Shown here piece after piece: positions 1 through 5,272 of a DNA stretch of 5,272 nucleotides; within the stretch, counting starts at the first letter, position 1; the number at the start of each line of letters is the position of its first letter. Position numbers and translations under genes: made by a program. The DNA comes from Atopobiaceae bacterium. Lineage in GTDB: Bacteria > Actinomycetota > Coriobacteriia > Coriobacteriales > Atopobiaceae. Where the stretch lies: contig JAFWLX010000098.1 in NCBI GenBank assembly GCA_017510875.1, forward strand, positions 1 to 5,272, given 5' to 3'. Under the pieces are notes generated by a model. That model did not search any database. It had not been told where the DNA came from and saw only the letters and a list, made by a program, of their open reading frames with translations.

Positions 1-11
1 GGAACCCCACT

Positions 12-19
12 GGAGGAGG
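12..19 (+). promoter_or_regulatory. Ribosome binding site of the ABC-GNAT fusion gene
   Basis: GGAGGAGG is a strong Shine-Dalgarno sequence ending 4 bases before the ATG at 24; its first GGAGG ends 7 bases before it. It supports the ATG at 24 over the in-frame ATG codons at residues 7 and 10. No promoter can be judged, because only 23 bases precede the gene; the gene could be internal to an operon starting upstream. Confidence 0.85.
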
Positions 20-23
20 CACC

Positions 24-2381
24 ATGCAAGCGTCAGGCGGCATGCGCGGTATGCGCGGACAGCAATTCCTTACCGAGGAAGAGAAGGCAAACGCCCCCAA
101 GGTAACCAAAGAGCTCCTGCTCCGCATTCTCAGCTATCTCGCACCGTACTGGCTACAGTTCCTCTTTGTGTTTATCGCCATCCTCGTGTCATCGGTGGTG
201 GGCCTCTTGCCGTCCATCATCACCGGACGCATCGTCGACACGGCGCTTGTAGGCAACGACCTGGGCCTCCTCATCCGCCTGCTCTTCACCGCGCTCGCAG
301 CCATGCTGGCCAGCCAGCTCGTAGGTGTGCTTGAGAACTACATCAACTCTTGGATTTCGATGCGCATCATCTTCGACATGAAGAACGAGATGTACCAGCA
401 CCTGCAACAGATGCCGCACGCCTTTTTCACCACCGAAAAGCAAGGCGACATCGTCACCCGCATGAACACTGATATCTCTGGTGTCAGCTCCGTTATCTCA
501 GGCACGCTCACGCAGATCGTGAGCAACGTGGCGACGGTTGTCACCACGCTGGTTGCGCTCTTCTCCATGAGTCCCAAGCTCGCCGTGGTGGGCATTCTTG
601 TGCTGCCGCTGCTCGTCCTGCCCACGCGGAGCGCTGGCAAGGTACGTCTCAAGCTCTTGCTTGAGAGCCAGGCCAAGAACGACGAGATGAACCAGCTCAT
701 CAACGAGACGCTTTCCGTCTCGGGCTCGCTCCTCATGAAGATGTTCACTGCCGAGAAGCGTGAGTACGAGCGTTTTGTGGGCGTCAACGAGGAGGTCACG
801 GCCCTCTCGCTCAAGGAGCAGCGCTCTGGCTCGTGGTTTCGCGTGGTCATGGGCATGTTTACGCAGCTTGGGCCGCTGCTCATCTACTTCGCGGGTGGCT
901 ATCTCATCATCAATCAGCTTGACCCCACGCTCTCTGTGGGTACCGTCACCGCCACAGTCACGCTCATCAACCGTCTGTACCGCCCGGTTGAGAGCCTCCT
1001 CAATCTGCAGGTGAGCTTCACGCGCTCGCTTGCCATGTTCACGCGCATCTTTGACTACCTAGATCGCAAGAGCACCATCGTCTCCCCCGAGAACGGCAAG
1101 CAACCCAACTGCGAGATGGCCACCATCACCTACGAGCACGTGGCCTTTGGCTACGAGACCGCAGACGACCTCGTGTTGACCGACGTCAACTTCACGGTCC
1201 CTGGCGGCAAGATGTACGCCATCGTGGGACCCAGCGGCTCGGGCAAGTCTACGGTTGTCAACCTCATCCCGCGCCTGTATGACGTCAATGCTGGCTCGGT
1301 GAGCGTCGCAGGCGTGGACGTGCGCGACTTCGACCTCACGTATCTGCGGCAATGCGTGGGCGTTGTGACGCAGGAGGCCTACCTCTTCAACGGCACCATC
1401 CTTGATAACCTGCTTTATGCCAAACCAGACGCCACCATGGAAGAGATTGAGCAGGCATGTCGCATCGCCAACATCCACGACTTTATCTCGTCACAGCCCG
1501 ACGGCTACAAGACGCAGGTAGGCAACCGCGGCCTGAAGCTTTCCGGTGGCGAGAAGCAGCGCCTCTCACTCGCGCGCGTGGTGCTGAAGGACCCAAAGAT
1601 CCTCATCTTGGACGAGGCAACGAGTGCGCTTGACTCCATCAGCGAGAACGCCATCCAAGAGGCGCTCGAGCAGCTGATGGTGGGACGCACCAGCATCGTG
1701 ATTGCCCACCGCCTCTCCACCATCCTCAAGGCTGACAAGATCATGGTGGTCAAGGGCGGCGTGATTGCCGAGATGGGCACCCATGAGGAGCTGCTAGCAC
1801 TGAACGGCGTGTACCGTGAGCTGTACGAGACGCAGTTCCGGCAGGTCATCCAGCACGAGCAGGGGTCAGAAGGCCAAGCCGACCTCAATATCGAGGCGCT
1901 TTCCACCGAGCTTGCTGCGCATGAGCTGGAAGGCAGCAACCTTACCGACGTGCTCATGCTGATGCGCTCCAACCGGCAGTATTATCGCCGACTGAACGAG
2001 CGACCCAACAAGGCGCAGCTCACGAACATGATTTCAGATAAGCCCGAAGGGGCGACCAGCACGCATCTGGTTGGTTTCTACGACGATCTGGACGGCTTGG
2101 TGGCCGTCATGGACCTCGTCTGCGGAACGCCCAACAAGACAAGCGCGCTCATCAGGTGGTTCATGGTCGCGGCGGACAAGCAACGCAAGGGCGTGGGATC
2201 TGCGCTCTTTGCCGACGTACGCGCGGCGCTTGGCGCGCAAGGCTACCGTCATCTTGAGCTGCAGATTCCCGAGGCTGCGGAGGAGGCACAGGCCTTCTGG
2301 AATGCACAGGGCTTCTCACCCACCGGCAAGCGCGACGACACCGGCAGATACCCTGTCATCACCCTCGCCCGCGACATTTAG
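24..2381 (+). CDS. ABC exporter half-transporter fused to a C-terminal GNAT acetyltransferase domain
   Basis: A 785-residue protein. Residues about 35-330 form a type-1 exporter membrane domain with six likely helices (about 44-68, 80-105, 160-182, 186-201, 275-297, 305-322) and the cytoplasmic-loop motif GDIVTRMNTD at 141-150. The ATPase domain (about 365-605) has all key elements: A-loop Tyr377, Walker A GPSGSGKS 402-409, Q-loop Gln450, signature LSGGEKQR 506-513, Walker B ILILDE 526-531 with catalytic Glu531, D-loop SALD 534-537 and H-loop His562. It should therefore hydrolyse ATP; substrate unknown, with drugs, lipids or peptides possible for this family. Most such proteins end near residue 605. 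Here a roughly 35-residue linker leads into a GNAT domain (about 640-785) with the acetyl-CoA pyrophosphate-binding loop QRKGVGSA at 720-727 and a typical AFWNAQGF C-terminal motif. No stop codon or well-placed internal start separates the parts. It may pair with another half-transporter encoded upstream, or act as a homodimer since its catalytic site is intact. Family certain; role of the fusion unknown. Confidence 0.95.
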   Translation: MQASGGMRGMRGQQFLTEEEKANAPKVTKELLLRILSYLAPYWLQFLFVFIAILVSSVVGLLPSIITGRIVDTALVGNDLGLLIRLLFTALAAMLASQLVGVLENYINSWISMRIIFDMKNEMYQHLQQMPHAFFTTEKQGDIVTRMNTDISGVSSVISGTLTQIVSNVATVVTTLVALFSMSPKLAVVGILVLPLLVLPTRSAGKVRLKLLLESQAKNDEMNQLINETLSVSGSLLMKMFTAEKREYERFVGVNEEVTALSLKEQRSGSWFRVVMGMFTQLGPLLIYFAGGYLIINQLDPTLSVGTVTATVTLINRLYRPVESLLNLQVSFTRSLAMFTRIFDYLDRKSTIVSPENGKQPNCEMATITYEHVAFGYETADDLVLTDVNFTVPGGKMYAIVGPSGSGKSTVVNLIPRLYDVNAGSVSVAGVDVRDFDLTYLRQCVGVVTQEAYLFNGTILDNLLYAKPDATMEEIEQACRIANIHDFISSQPDGYKTQVGNRGLKLSGGEKQRLSLARVVLKDPKILILDEATSALDSISENAIQEALEQLMVGRTSIVIAHRLSTILKADKIMVVKGGVIAEMGTHEELLALNGVYRELYETQFRQVIQHEQGSEGQADLNIEALSTELAAHELEGSNLTDVLMLMRSNRQYYRRLNERPNKAQLTNMISDKPEGATSTHLVGFYDDLDGLVAVMDLVCGTPNKTSALIRWFMVAADKQRKGVGSALFADVRAALGAQGYRHLELQIPEAAEEAQAFWNAQGFSPTGKRDDTGRYPVITLARDI

Positions 2382-2391
2382 CCCACAGCCG

Positions 2392-2411
2392 GACAGAGGG
2401 GTCCCTTTGTC
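2392..2411. other. Short hairpin behind the ABC-GNAT gene, possible weak terminator
   Basis: GACAGAGG (2392-2399) pairs with CCTTTGTC (2404-2411) in an 8-bp stem containing one G-T pair and a 4-base loop, beginning 11 bases after the stop codon. The position suits a transcription terminator for the exporter gene. However, no run of T follows on either strand, so intrinsic termination is doubtful. It could equally be a 3'-end stabilising hairpin or a copy of a dispersed intergenic repeat. Confidence 0.4.
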
Positions 2412-2435
2412 TGACCAAGCGTGCAAAATGTAAAC

Positions 2436-2464
2436 ATGCCCTCCATAGGAGTAAAGGCATACTC
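2436..2464. promoter_or_regulatory. Cluster of inverted repeats upstream of the lacI-type gene, candidate operator
   Basis: Three dyads overlap here. ATGCC (2436-2440) and GGCAT (2456-2460) enclose CTCC-ATA-GGAG (2441-2451), and GAGTA (2449-2453) pairs with TACTC (2460-2464) across 6 bases. The cluster covers the -35 region of the promoter whose -10 box is at 2476, where a repressor or activator could act. Autoregulation by the adjacent LacI-type protein is the obvious idea, but none of the dyads is the classic CG-centred LacI-family operator, so the binding protein is not identified. Confidence 0.35.
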
Positions 2465-2472
2465 TTTCCCGA

Positions 2473-2481
2473 TGCTATACT
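2473..2481 (+). promoter_or_regulatory. Extended -10 promoter for the LacI/DUF624 operon
   Basis: TGCTATACT combines the TG extension (2473-2474) with a near-consensus -10 hexamer TATACT (2476-2481). The hexamer 17 bases upstream (AAAGGC, 2453-2458) is a poor -35, as is common for extended -10 promoters. Transcription would start near 2488, giving a leader of about 22 bases before the ATG at 2511. It is the only convincing promoter noticed ahead of the three-gene set. Confidence 0.55.
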
Positions 2482-2510
2482 TGGCCTGTGGAAACAGAAA
2501 GTGGGGTCGT

Positions 2511-3563
2511 ATGGCAAAACGAGTGACAATTCAAGACATAGCGGATGAGCTTGGGCTCTCACGCAACACGGTTTCAAAGGCGCTCAATAACTCGGACGGT
2601 CTTGCCGAGGCTACACGCCAGCGCATTATCCAAAAGGCCGCTGAGATGGGCTACAAGCAGTTTGCCCTGCTCGAGGCTCTGCCTCCGTTTATGCAAGGAG
2701 ACGCCGCCGGATCACTTCCAGCTGCACGGCCAGGAAAGAACGAGATCGCCCTGCTCTCGACGGTCTACCTCGCGACCCCGCATTTCTCGTCACTCATGCT
2801 CGATGCGTTTCATAACCAAATCTCAAAGTTTGGCTATAACCTCAACACGCATCGAGTCACGGAAGAGAACATTGAGACTCAGACGCTGCCTCGGACGTTT
2901 GACCTTGAACGTGTGGCCGCAATCCTGTGCATAGAGATGTTTGACTATGCATATGACGAGATGATCTGCGGTCTTGGCGTCCCAACCTTATTCGTGGACG
3001 GTCCCGCCCGTCTTCACGGCGAGAACCTTCCCTCTGACCAGCTCTATATGGAGAACACGACGCAGGTCATGAAGCTCGTCAACGAGATGGTCTCGCGCGG
3101 CATCGAGCGCATCGGCTTCATTGGTGAATGGGAGCATTGCCAGTCGTTCTTTGAGCGCTATGCGGCATTCCGGCTTACCATGTTGATGGCGGGCAAACCG
3201 GTCAACCAACGCTGGTGCATCCACGAAAACCACGTCGCTGGCATCGCGGCGTCTCTTTCCGTGCTTGATGAGCTGCCCGAGCTCTTTGTGTGCGCAAACG
3301 ACTTCGTAGCGCTCGACGCGCTGCAGGCTCTGCGCTCGATGGGACTTAACGTGCCCGACGACGTGCTGCTTGCGGGCTTTGATGACGCTGCCGAGTCTCG
3401 TCGCTGCATGCCGCCGCTTACCACCGTCCACATCCACACGCAGATCATGGCGTATACGGCAGTCCAGATGCTTCGCGCACGCATCGAGGAGCCTGACCTC
3501 GACTATCGCCAAGCGTATACTGAGACAGAACTCATTCTGCGGGCTTCAACGGAGAGACCCTAA
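2511..3563 (+). CDS. LacI-family transcriptional regulator
   Basis: A 350-residue DNA-binding repressor-type protein of normal family length. The N-terminal helix-turn-helix lies at residues 5-24 (VTIQDIADELGLSRNTVSKA), followed by the usual third-helix region ending at Gly47-Tyr48. Residues about 80-345 are a periplasmic-binding-protein-like effector domain, shown by IGFIGEW, the CAND motif at 261-264, VPDDVLLAGFDD ending at 291-292, and LTTVHIH. The ATG at 2511 is chosen because the HTH begins there as in other family members; an in-frame GTG at 2421 would add 30 unrelated residues and overlap the promoter. The Shine-Dalgarno is weak (GGGG at 2503-2506). The usual hinge sequence (Pro-Asn then Ala-Arg-x-Leu) is replaced by YKQFALLEAL, which I recall in a subset of LacI-type proteins. 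It probably senses a sugar or related ligand and controls its own operon, and perhaps nearby transport genes. The ligand cannot be read from sequence. Confidence 0.93.
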   Translation: MAKRVTIQDIADELGLSRNTVSKALNNSDGLAEATRQRIIQKAAEMGYKQFALLEALPPFMQGDAAGSLPAARPGKNEIALLSTVYLATPHFSSLMLDAFHNQISKFGYNLNTHRVTEENIETQTLPRTFDLERVAAILCIEMFDYAYDEMICGLGVPTLFVDGPARLHGENLPSDQLYMENTTQVMKLVNEMVSRGIERIGFIGEWEHCQSFFERYAAFRLTMLMAGKPVNQRWCIHENHVAGIAASLSVLDELPELFVCANDFVALDALQALRSMGLNVPDDVLLAGFDDAAESRRCMPPLTTVHIHTQIMAYTAVQMLRARIEEPDLDYRQAYTETELILRASTERP

Positions 3564-3582
3564 GAGGCTTGGCATAGCTACT

Positions 3583-3588
3583 AAGGAG
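3583..3588 (+). promoter_or_regulatory. Ribosome binding site fixing a GTG start for the DUF624 gene
   Basis: AAGGAG lies 7 bases before GTG at 3596, ideal spacing. It supports the GTG start; the first in-frame ATG (codon 15) would cut into the conserved N-terminal part of the family. The 32-base gap from the lacI-type stop holds no visible terminator, so co-transcription is likely. Confidence 0.8.
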
Positions 3589-3595
3589 CAGGCAC

Positions 3596-4264
3596 GTGGC
3601 TTTTTTCTCATACGAAGGCAGGGTTAGTCGGATCTTTATGAAGATCGCCTGGGGGTGCTATCTCAATCTGCTGTGGGCTGTCTGCTCGCTGCCGATCGTG
3701 ACCATAGGCGCCTCTACCACCGCGCTCTATTCCGTCGCGCTGAAGATTGCCGAAGACCGCGAAGGTGCCCTTGGGCAGCAGTTCTTCCGTGCCTTCAAGG
3801 AGAACTTCCGCCAAGCCACGGTAATCTGGCTCATCCTGCTGGGCGTCGGCATTTTCTTGGGAACGGACATCTACGTGCTGTTCCACCTGAGAAACACCGC
3901 CAACATCGCCATGGCCACCTTCTGGACGATCATCCTGGCGATCGTGTTTGCTGCATGCGTGGCCTACACCATCGAGCTCATCTTTGTCTTCCCGCTCGTG
4001 GCAAGCGTGGTGAACACCACCAAGAACATGATGATTAACGCGCTGCTCATTGGTACGCACTACCTCAACTGCACCATAGTGGTCTTTGCCATCCATTTTG
4101 CGATGGCGGTCTTCGCCATCAGGTTCTTTACCTCCATCCTGCTCTTGGGTGAGGGAATGTGCGCCATTCTGAGCTCGTACCTGCTCTCCCCCGTCATTCG
4201 TGCTTGCTCGATTGACCCCAGCAGGAACCAGGCGGCCGACGTTGACGGTGGCGACCTCTCATGA
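3596..4264 (+). CDS. YesL-like DUF624 integral membrane protein
   Basis: A 222-residue multi-pass membrane protein of the DUF624 (YesL) family, at the family's usual length of about 200-220. The hallmark SLPIVTIGASTTALY is at residues 31-45, within and just after the first membrane segment (about 17-38). Further hydrophobic segments lie at about 75-97, 104-135 and 146-182. The conserved C-terminal part, with Gly185-Glu186 followed by SYLLSPVI, is also present. Translation starts at GTG with a strong AAGGAG upstream. YesL genes are often found next to carbohydrate ABC importers and polysaccharide-use genes in Gram-positive bacteria, but their molecular function is not established; an accessory role in sugar uptake or sensing is inference. 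The gene follows the lacI-type gene by 32 bases, and its TGA overlaps the next ATG in ATGA, indicating translational coupling and perhaps joint function with the downstream anchored protein. Confidence 0.9.
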   Translation: MAFFSYEGRVSRIFMKIAWGCYLNLLWAVCSLPIVTIGASTTALYSVALKIAEDREGALGQQFFRAFKENFRQATVIWLILLGVGIFLGTDIYVLFHLRNTANIAMATFWTIILAIVFAACVAYTIELIFVFPLVASVVNTTKNMMINALLIGTHYLNCTIVVFAIHFAMAVFAIRFFTSILLLGEGMCAILSSYLLSPVIRACSIDPSRNQAADVDGGDLS

Positions 4265-4977
4265 AGCTTCCGGAGCACGAGCGCCAGGCGCATCGCGATG
4301 CCTTTCGGGCGATGAGCCTGGCGCAGAAGGCCGACTACATCTTCGCGTACTACAAGCTGCCGTTGGTGCTGATTCTTATCGCGATAATCGCCTTGGGGTC
4401 GGTAATGAAGTACCAGCTGACGAACAAGGCCCCGTTGCTGTATGTGGGCATGGCCAATGTCTCCGTCGCGGAGGACGCGGATCCCGTCCTTGCTGAGGAA
4501 TTTGTCACCGCGCAGGGACAAAGCCCCCGGAAGAGCGAGGTCGTCATCTATCGAGACCTGTATCTGGTTGACCCCGAGCTCTCGAGCGACCACCAGCTCT
4601 CATACGCCTCGCGCCTGAAGGTGCTCGCAACCATCGACGCGCAGGAGCTCGACGTGGTGCTCATGAGCAAGCAATCCTATGACCTGCTCTCGCACAGCGG
4701 CTTTCTGCTTGATCTCTCGGCCGTCACCTCGCGCCTACCCGATAACCTTGCCAAGCTGATACGCGAGAACGACGTGATCATCGAGGACAACCAAGTGGAG
4801 TATGACCTCGGTGAAGCCGAGACATACGAGGCGGAGACCGAACGCGTTACGAATGCCTTTGAGGTGAGCGGCCTTGGACCGTTTGTTGACCTCACTGATG
4901 ACGTTTACCTCGGCATCATTGGCAATACGCCCCGTCTTGATACCGCCCTCGCCTATTTGGAGCACGTCACTCAATAA
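4261..4977 (+). CDS. Single-pass membrane-anchored protein with a solute-binding-protein-like region, function unknown
   Basis: A 238-residue protein with a charged cytoplasmic N-terminus (1-32), one strongly hydrophobic helix (about 33-49) and a soluble portion (50-238). Lys and Arg residues before the helix suggest the C-terminal portion is outside the cell. There is no lipobox cysteine, so the helix is probably an uncleaved anchor. Residues about 118-152 (VLATIDAQELDVVLM, then YDLLSHSGFLLDL) resemble the part of extracellular sugar-binding proteins where a 'DVV' strand precedes a helix and a 'G-x-L-x-x-L' turn. The C-terminus carries GPFVDLTDDVYLGIIGNTPR, a pattern I associate with uncharacterised proteins found beside YesL genes. 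At 238 residues it is much shorter than a full binding protein (about 400), so at most part of that fold is kept. It starts in the ATGA overlap with the DUF624 gene, with only a weak GGTGG (4247-4251) upstream, so translation is probably coupled. Function not established; a ligand-sensing or uptake accessory partner of YesL is a guess. Confidence 0.85.
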   Translation: MKLPEHERQAHRDAFRAMSLAQKADYIFAYYKLPLVLILIAIIALGSVMKYQLTNKAPLLYVGMANVSVAEDADPVLAEEFVTAQGQSPRKSEVVIYRDLYLVDPELSSDHQLSYASRLKVLATIDAQELDVVLMSKQSYDLLSHSGFLLDLSAVTSRLPDNLAKLIRENDVIIEDNQVEYDLGEAETYEAETERVTNAFEVSGLGPFVDLTDDVYLGIIGNTPRLDTALAYLEHVTQ

Positions 4978-5025
4978 CCGCGTCCAAAAGGGGCCACCAC
5001 ATGTAGAGTGGCTCTCAATACGTAA

Positions 5026-5060
5026 ATGCCCCGTCCCTTACACGAAAAGGGACGGGGCAT
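5026..5060. terminator. Strong hairpin between convergent genes, probable bidirectional terminator
   Basis: ATGCCCCGTCCCTT (5026-5039) pairs perfectly with AAGGGACGGGGCAT (5047-5060): a 14-bp GC-rich stem with a 7-base loop, 48 bases after the stop of the anchored-protein gene and 42 bases past the end of the minus-strand gene. On the minus strand the stem is followed by the T-rich TTACGTATT; on the plus strand no T-run follows. The A/T pairs at each end of the stem help supply the tail in both directions. It lies between convergent genes and probably stops transcription from both. Confidence 0.7.
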
Positions 5061-5071
5061 CCAGAAGGGAG

Positions 5072-5093
5072 AAAGGCCTTGCATGAGGCCTTT
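5072..5093 (-). terminator. Hairpin terminator of the ABC importer ATPase gene
   Basis: AAAGGCCT (5072-5079) pairs with AGGCCTTT (5086-5093): a perfect 8-bp stem with a 6-base loop, starting 9 bases after the minus-strand stop codon. Read on the minus strand, the stem ends in TTT and continues CTCCCTTCT, a pyrimidine-rich tail typical of a moderate intrinsic terminator. The larger hairpin at 5026-5060 would act as a second barrier. Confidence 0.65.
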
Positions 5094-5102
5094 GGAAGGA
5101 CC

Positions 5103-5272
5103 TTAGAAGTCGTACTCCTTGCAGACCGGCTCATGCTTAGACACGGACACCTCGTCGTACCAGATGAGGTTGTTGCCGGTGGCCTTGTCGAAGAGCTGGA
5201 TGAGGTCAGGAGCGGTGGTGAACTGCACGGTGGCACCCATGGAGACGTCGGTATCCAGACCAACGGTGGGGA
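5103..5272 (-). CDS. C-terminal end of a MalK/MsmK/UgpC-type sugar ABC importer ATPase (partial)
   Basis: Minus strand; enters from the right edge and ends at TAA (5105-5103). The 55 complete codons visible before the stop encode the tail of a carbohydrate-importer ATPase: TVGLDTDVSMGATVQFTTA, then PDLIQLFDKATGNNLIWYD, ending KEYDF. The pattern of a short beta-rich stretch followed by 'LFD-x-x-T-G' is characteristic of the C-terminal TOBE (MalK regulatory) domain of the ATPases that energise CUT1 sugar importers such as those for maltose, multiple sugars or glycerol phosphate. The nucleotide-binding domain lies outside the window, so the exact substrate and completeness cannot be judged. It is convergent with the LacI/DUF624 operon. 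Such ATPases often serve several importers at once, so it may energise a permease encoded elsewhere. Confidence 0.82.
   Translation of the reverse strand, partial: PTVGLDTDVSMGATVQFTTAPDLIQLFDKATGNNLIWYDEVSVSKHEPVCKEYDF

Noticed and set aside
338..883. Long minus-strand open frame (181 codons) inside the exporter gene
   Set aside because: It is a mirror of the well-supported ABC membrane domain on the plus strand, with no ribosome site and low-complexity Ser/Thr/Arg composition typical of shadow frames.
2421..2510. N-terminal extension of the LacI-type protein from GTG 2421, or ATG 2436
   Set aside because: The extra residues do not resemble the family, which begins just before the helix-turn-helix. 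Neither start has a ribosome site, and the extended -10 promoter lies inside the extension.
2988..3512. Minus-strand open frame of 174 codons inside the LacI-type gene
   Set aside because: It overlaps the effector domain fully; its His/Arg/Val-rich composition and lack of any motif mark it as a shadow.
3516..3521. TATACT near the 3' end of the lacI-type gene as a promoter for the DUF624 gene
   Set aside because: There is no TG extension and no recognisable -35 hexamer at proper spacing, and the match falls within coding sequence; co-transcription from the upstream promoter is simpler.
4990..5015. Weak hairpin GCCAC/GTGGC (4993-4997 and 5008-5012) just after the anchored-protein gene
   Set aside because: The stem is only 5 perfect bp with a 10-base loop and no T-run follows; the neighbouring hairpin at 5026-5060 is far stronger.
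5015..5263. Minus-strand open frame of 82 codons starting at 5263
   Set aside because: It is in the wrong frame relative to the ABC importer ATPase tail (stop at 5103), runs through both hairpins, and its Ser/Pro-rich translation resembles no family.
1..5272. CRISPR arrays, tRNA or rRNA genes, insertion sequences, phage genes
   Set aside because: No regularly spaced repeats, RNA-gene signatures, transposase motifs or terminal inverted repeats were seen; nearly all the window is occupied by the five genes described.

Overview
The window is moderately GC-rich, densely coding bacterial DNA with short intergenic gaps. Codon choice, the DUF624/LacI gene set and the general look of the proteins suggest a Gram-positive host, plausibly an actinobacterium of the Coriobacteriia (Olsenella/Atopobium/Collinsella-like). 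That assignment is inference from overall character only; no rRNA or other phylogenetic marker is present.

Layout. (1) 24-2381, plus strand: a complete type-1 ABC exporter half-transporter (membrane domain plus ATPase) that continues without a stop into a C-terminal GNAT N-acetyltransferase domain, giving an unusual 785-residue fusion. (2) 2382-2510: an intergenic region with a short hairpin behind the exporter, then a cluster of small inverted repeats just upstream of a good extended -10 promoter. (3) 2511-4977, plus strand: three genes that look like one operon. They are a LacI-family repressor, a YesL-like DUF624 membrane protein, and a single-pass membrane-anchored protein whose outer part has a stretch resembling solute-binding proteins. 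The last two overlap by ATGA. (4) 4978-5102: a convergent intergenic region with two strong hairpins, one a perfect 14-bp stem, that probably end transcription from both sides. (5) 5103-5272, minus strand: the last 56 codons of a MalK/MsmK/UgpC-type sugar-importer ATPase (TOBE region), cut by the window edge.

How the parts may work together: LacI regulators and YesL proteins are repeatedly found with carbohydrate-uptake genes, and a sugar-importer type ATPase ends just downstream on the other strand. The operon is therefore probably concerned with carbohydrate sensing or transport, but the biochemical role of YesL (DUF624) and of the anchored protein is not established. The ABC-GNAT fusion seems a separate unit, possibly the second half of an exporter pair whose partner would lie upstream of the window. 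The two most interesting items are the transporter-acetyltransferase fusion and the LacI/YesL/anchored binding-protein-like module.
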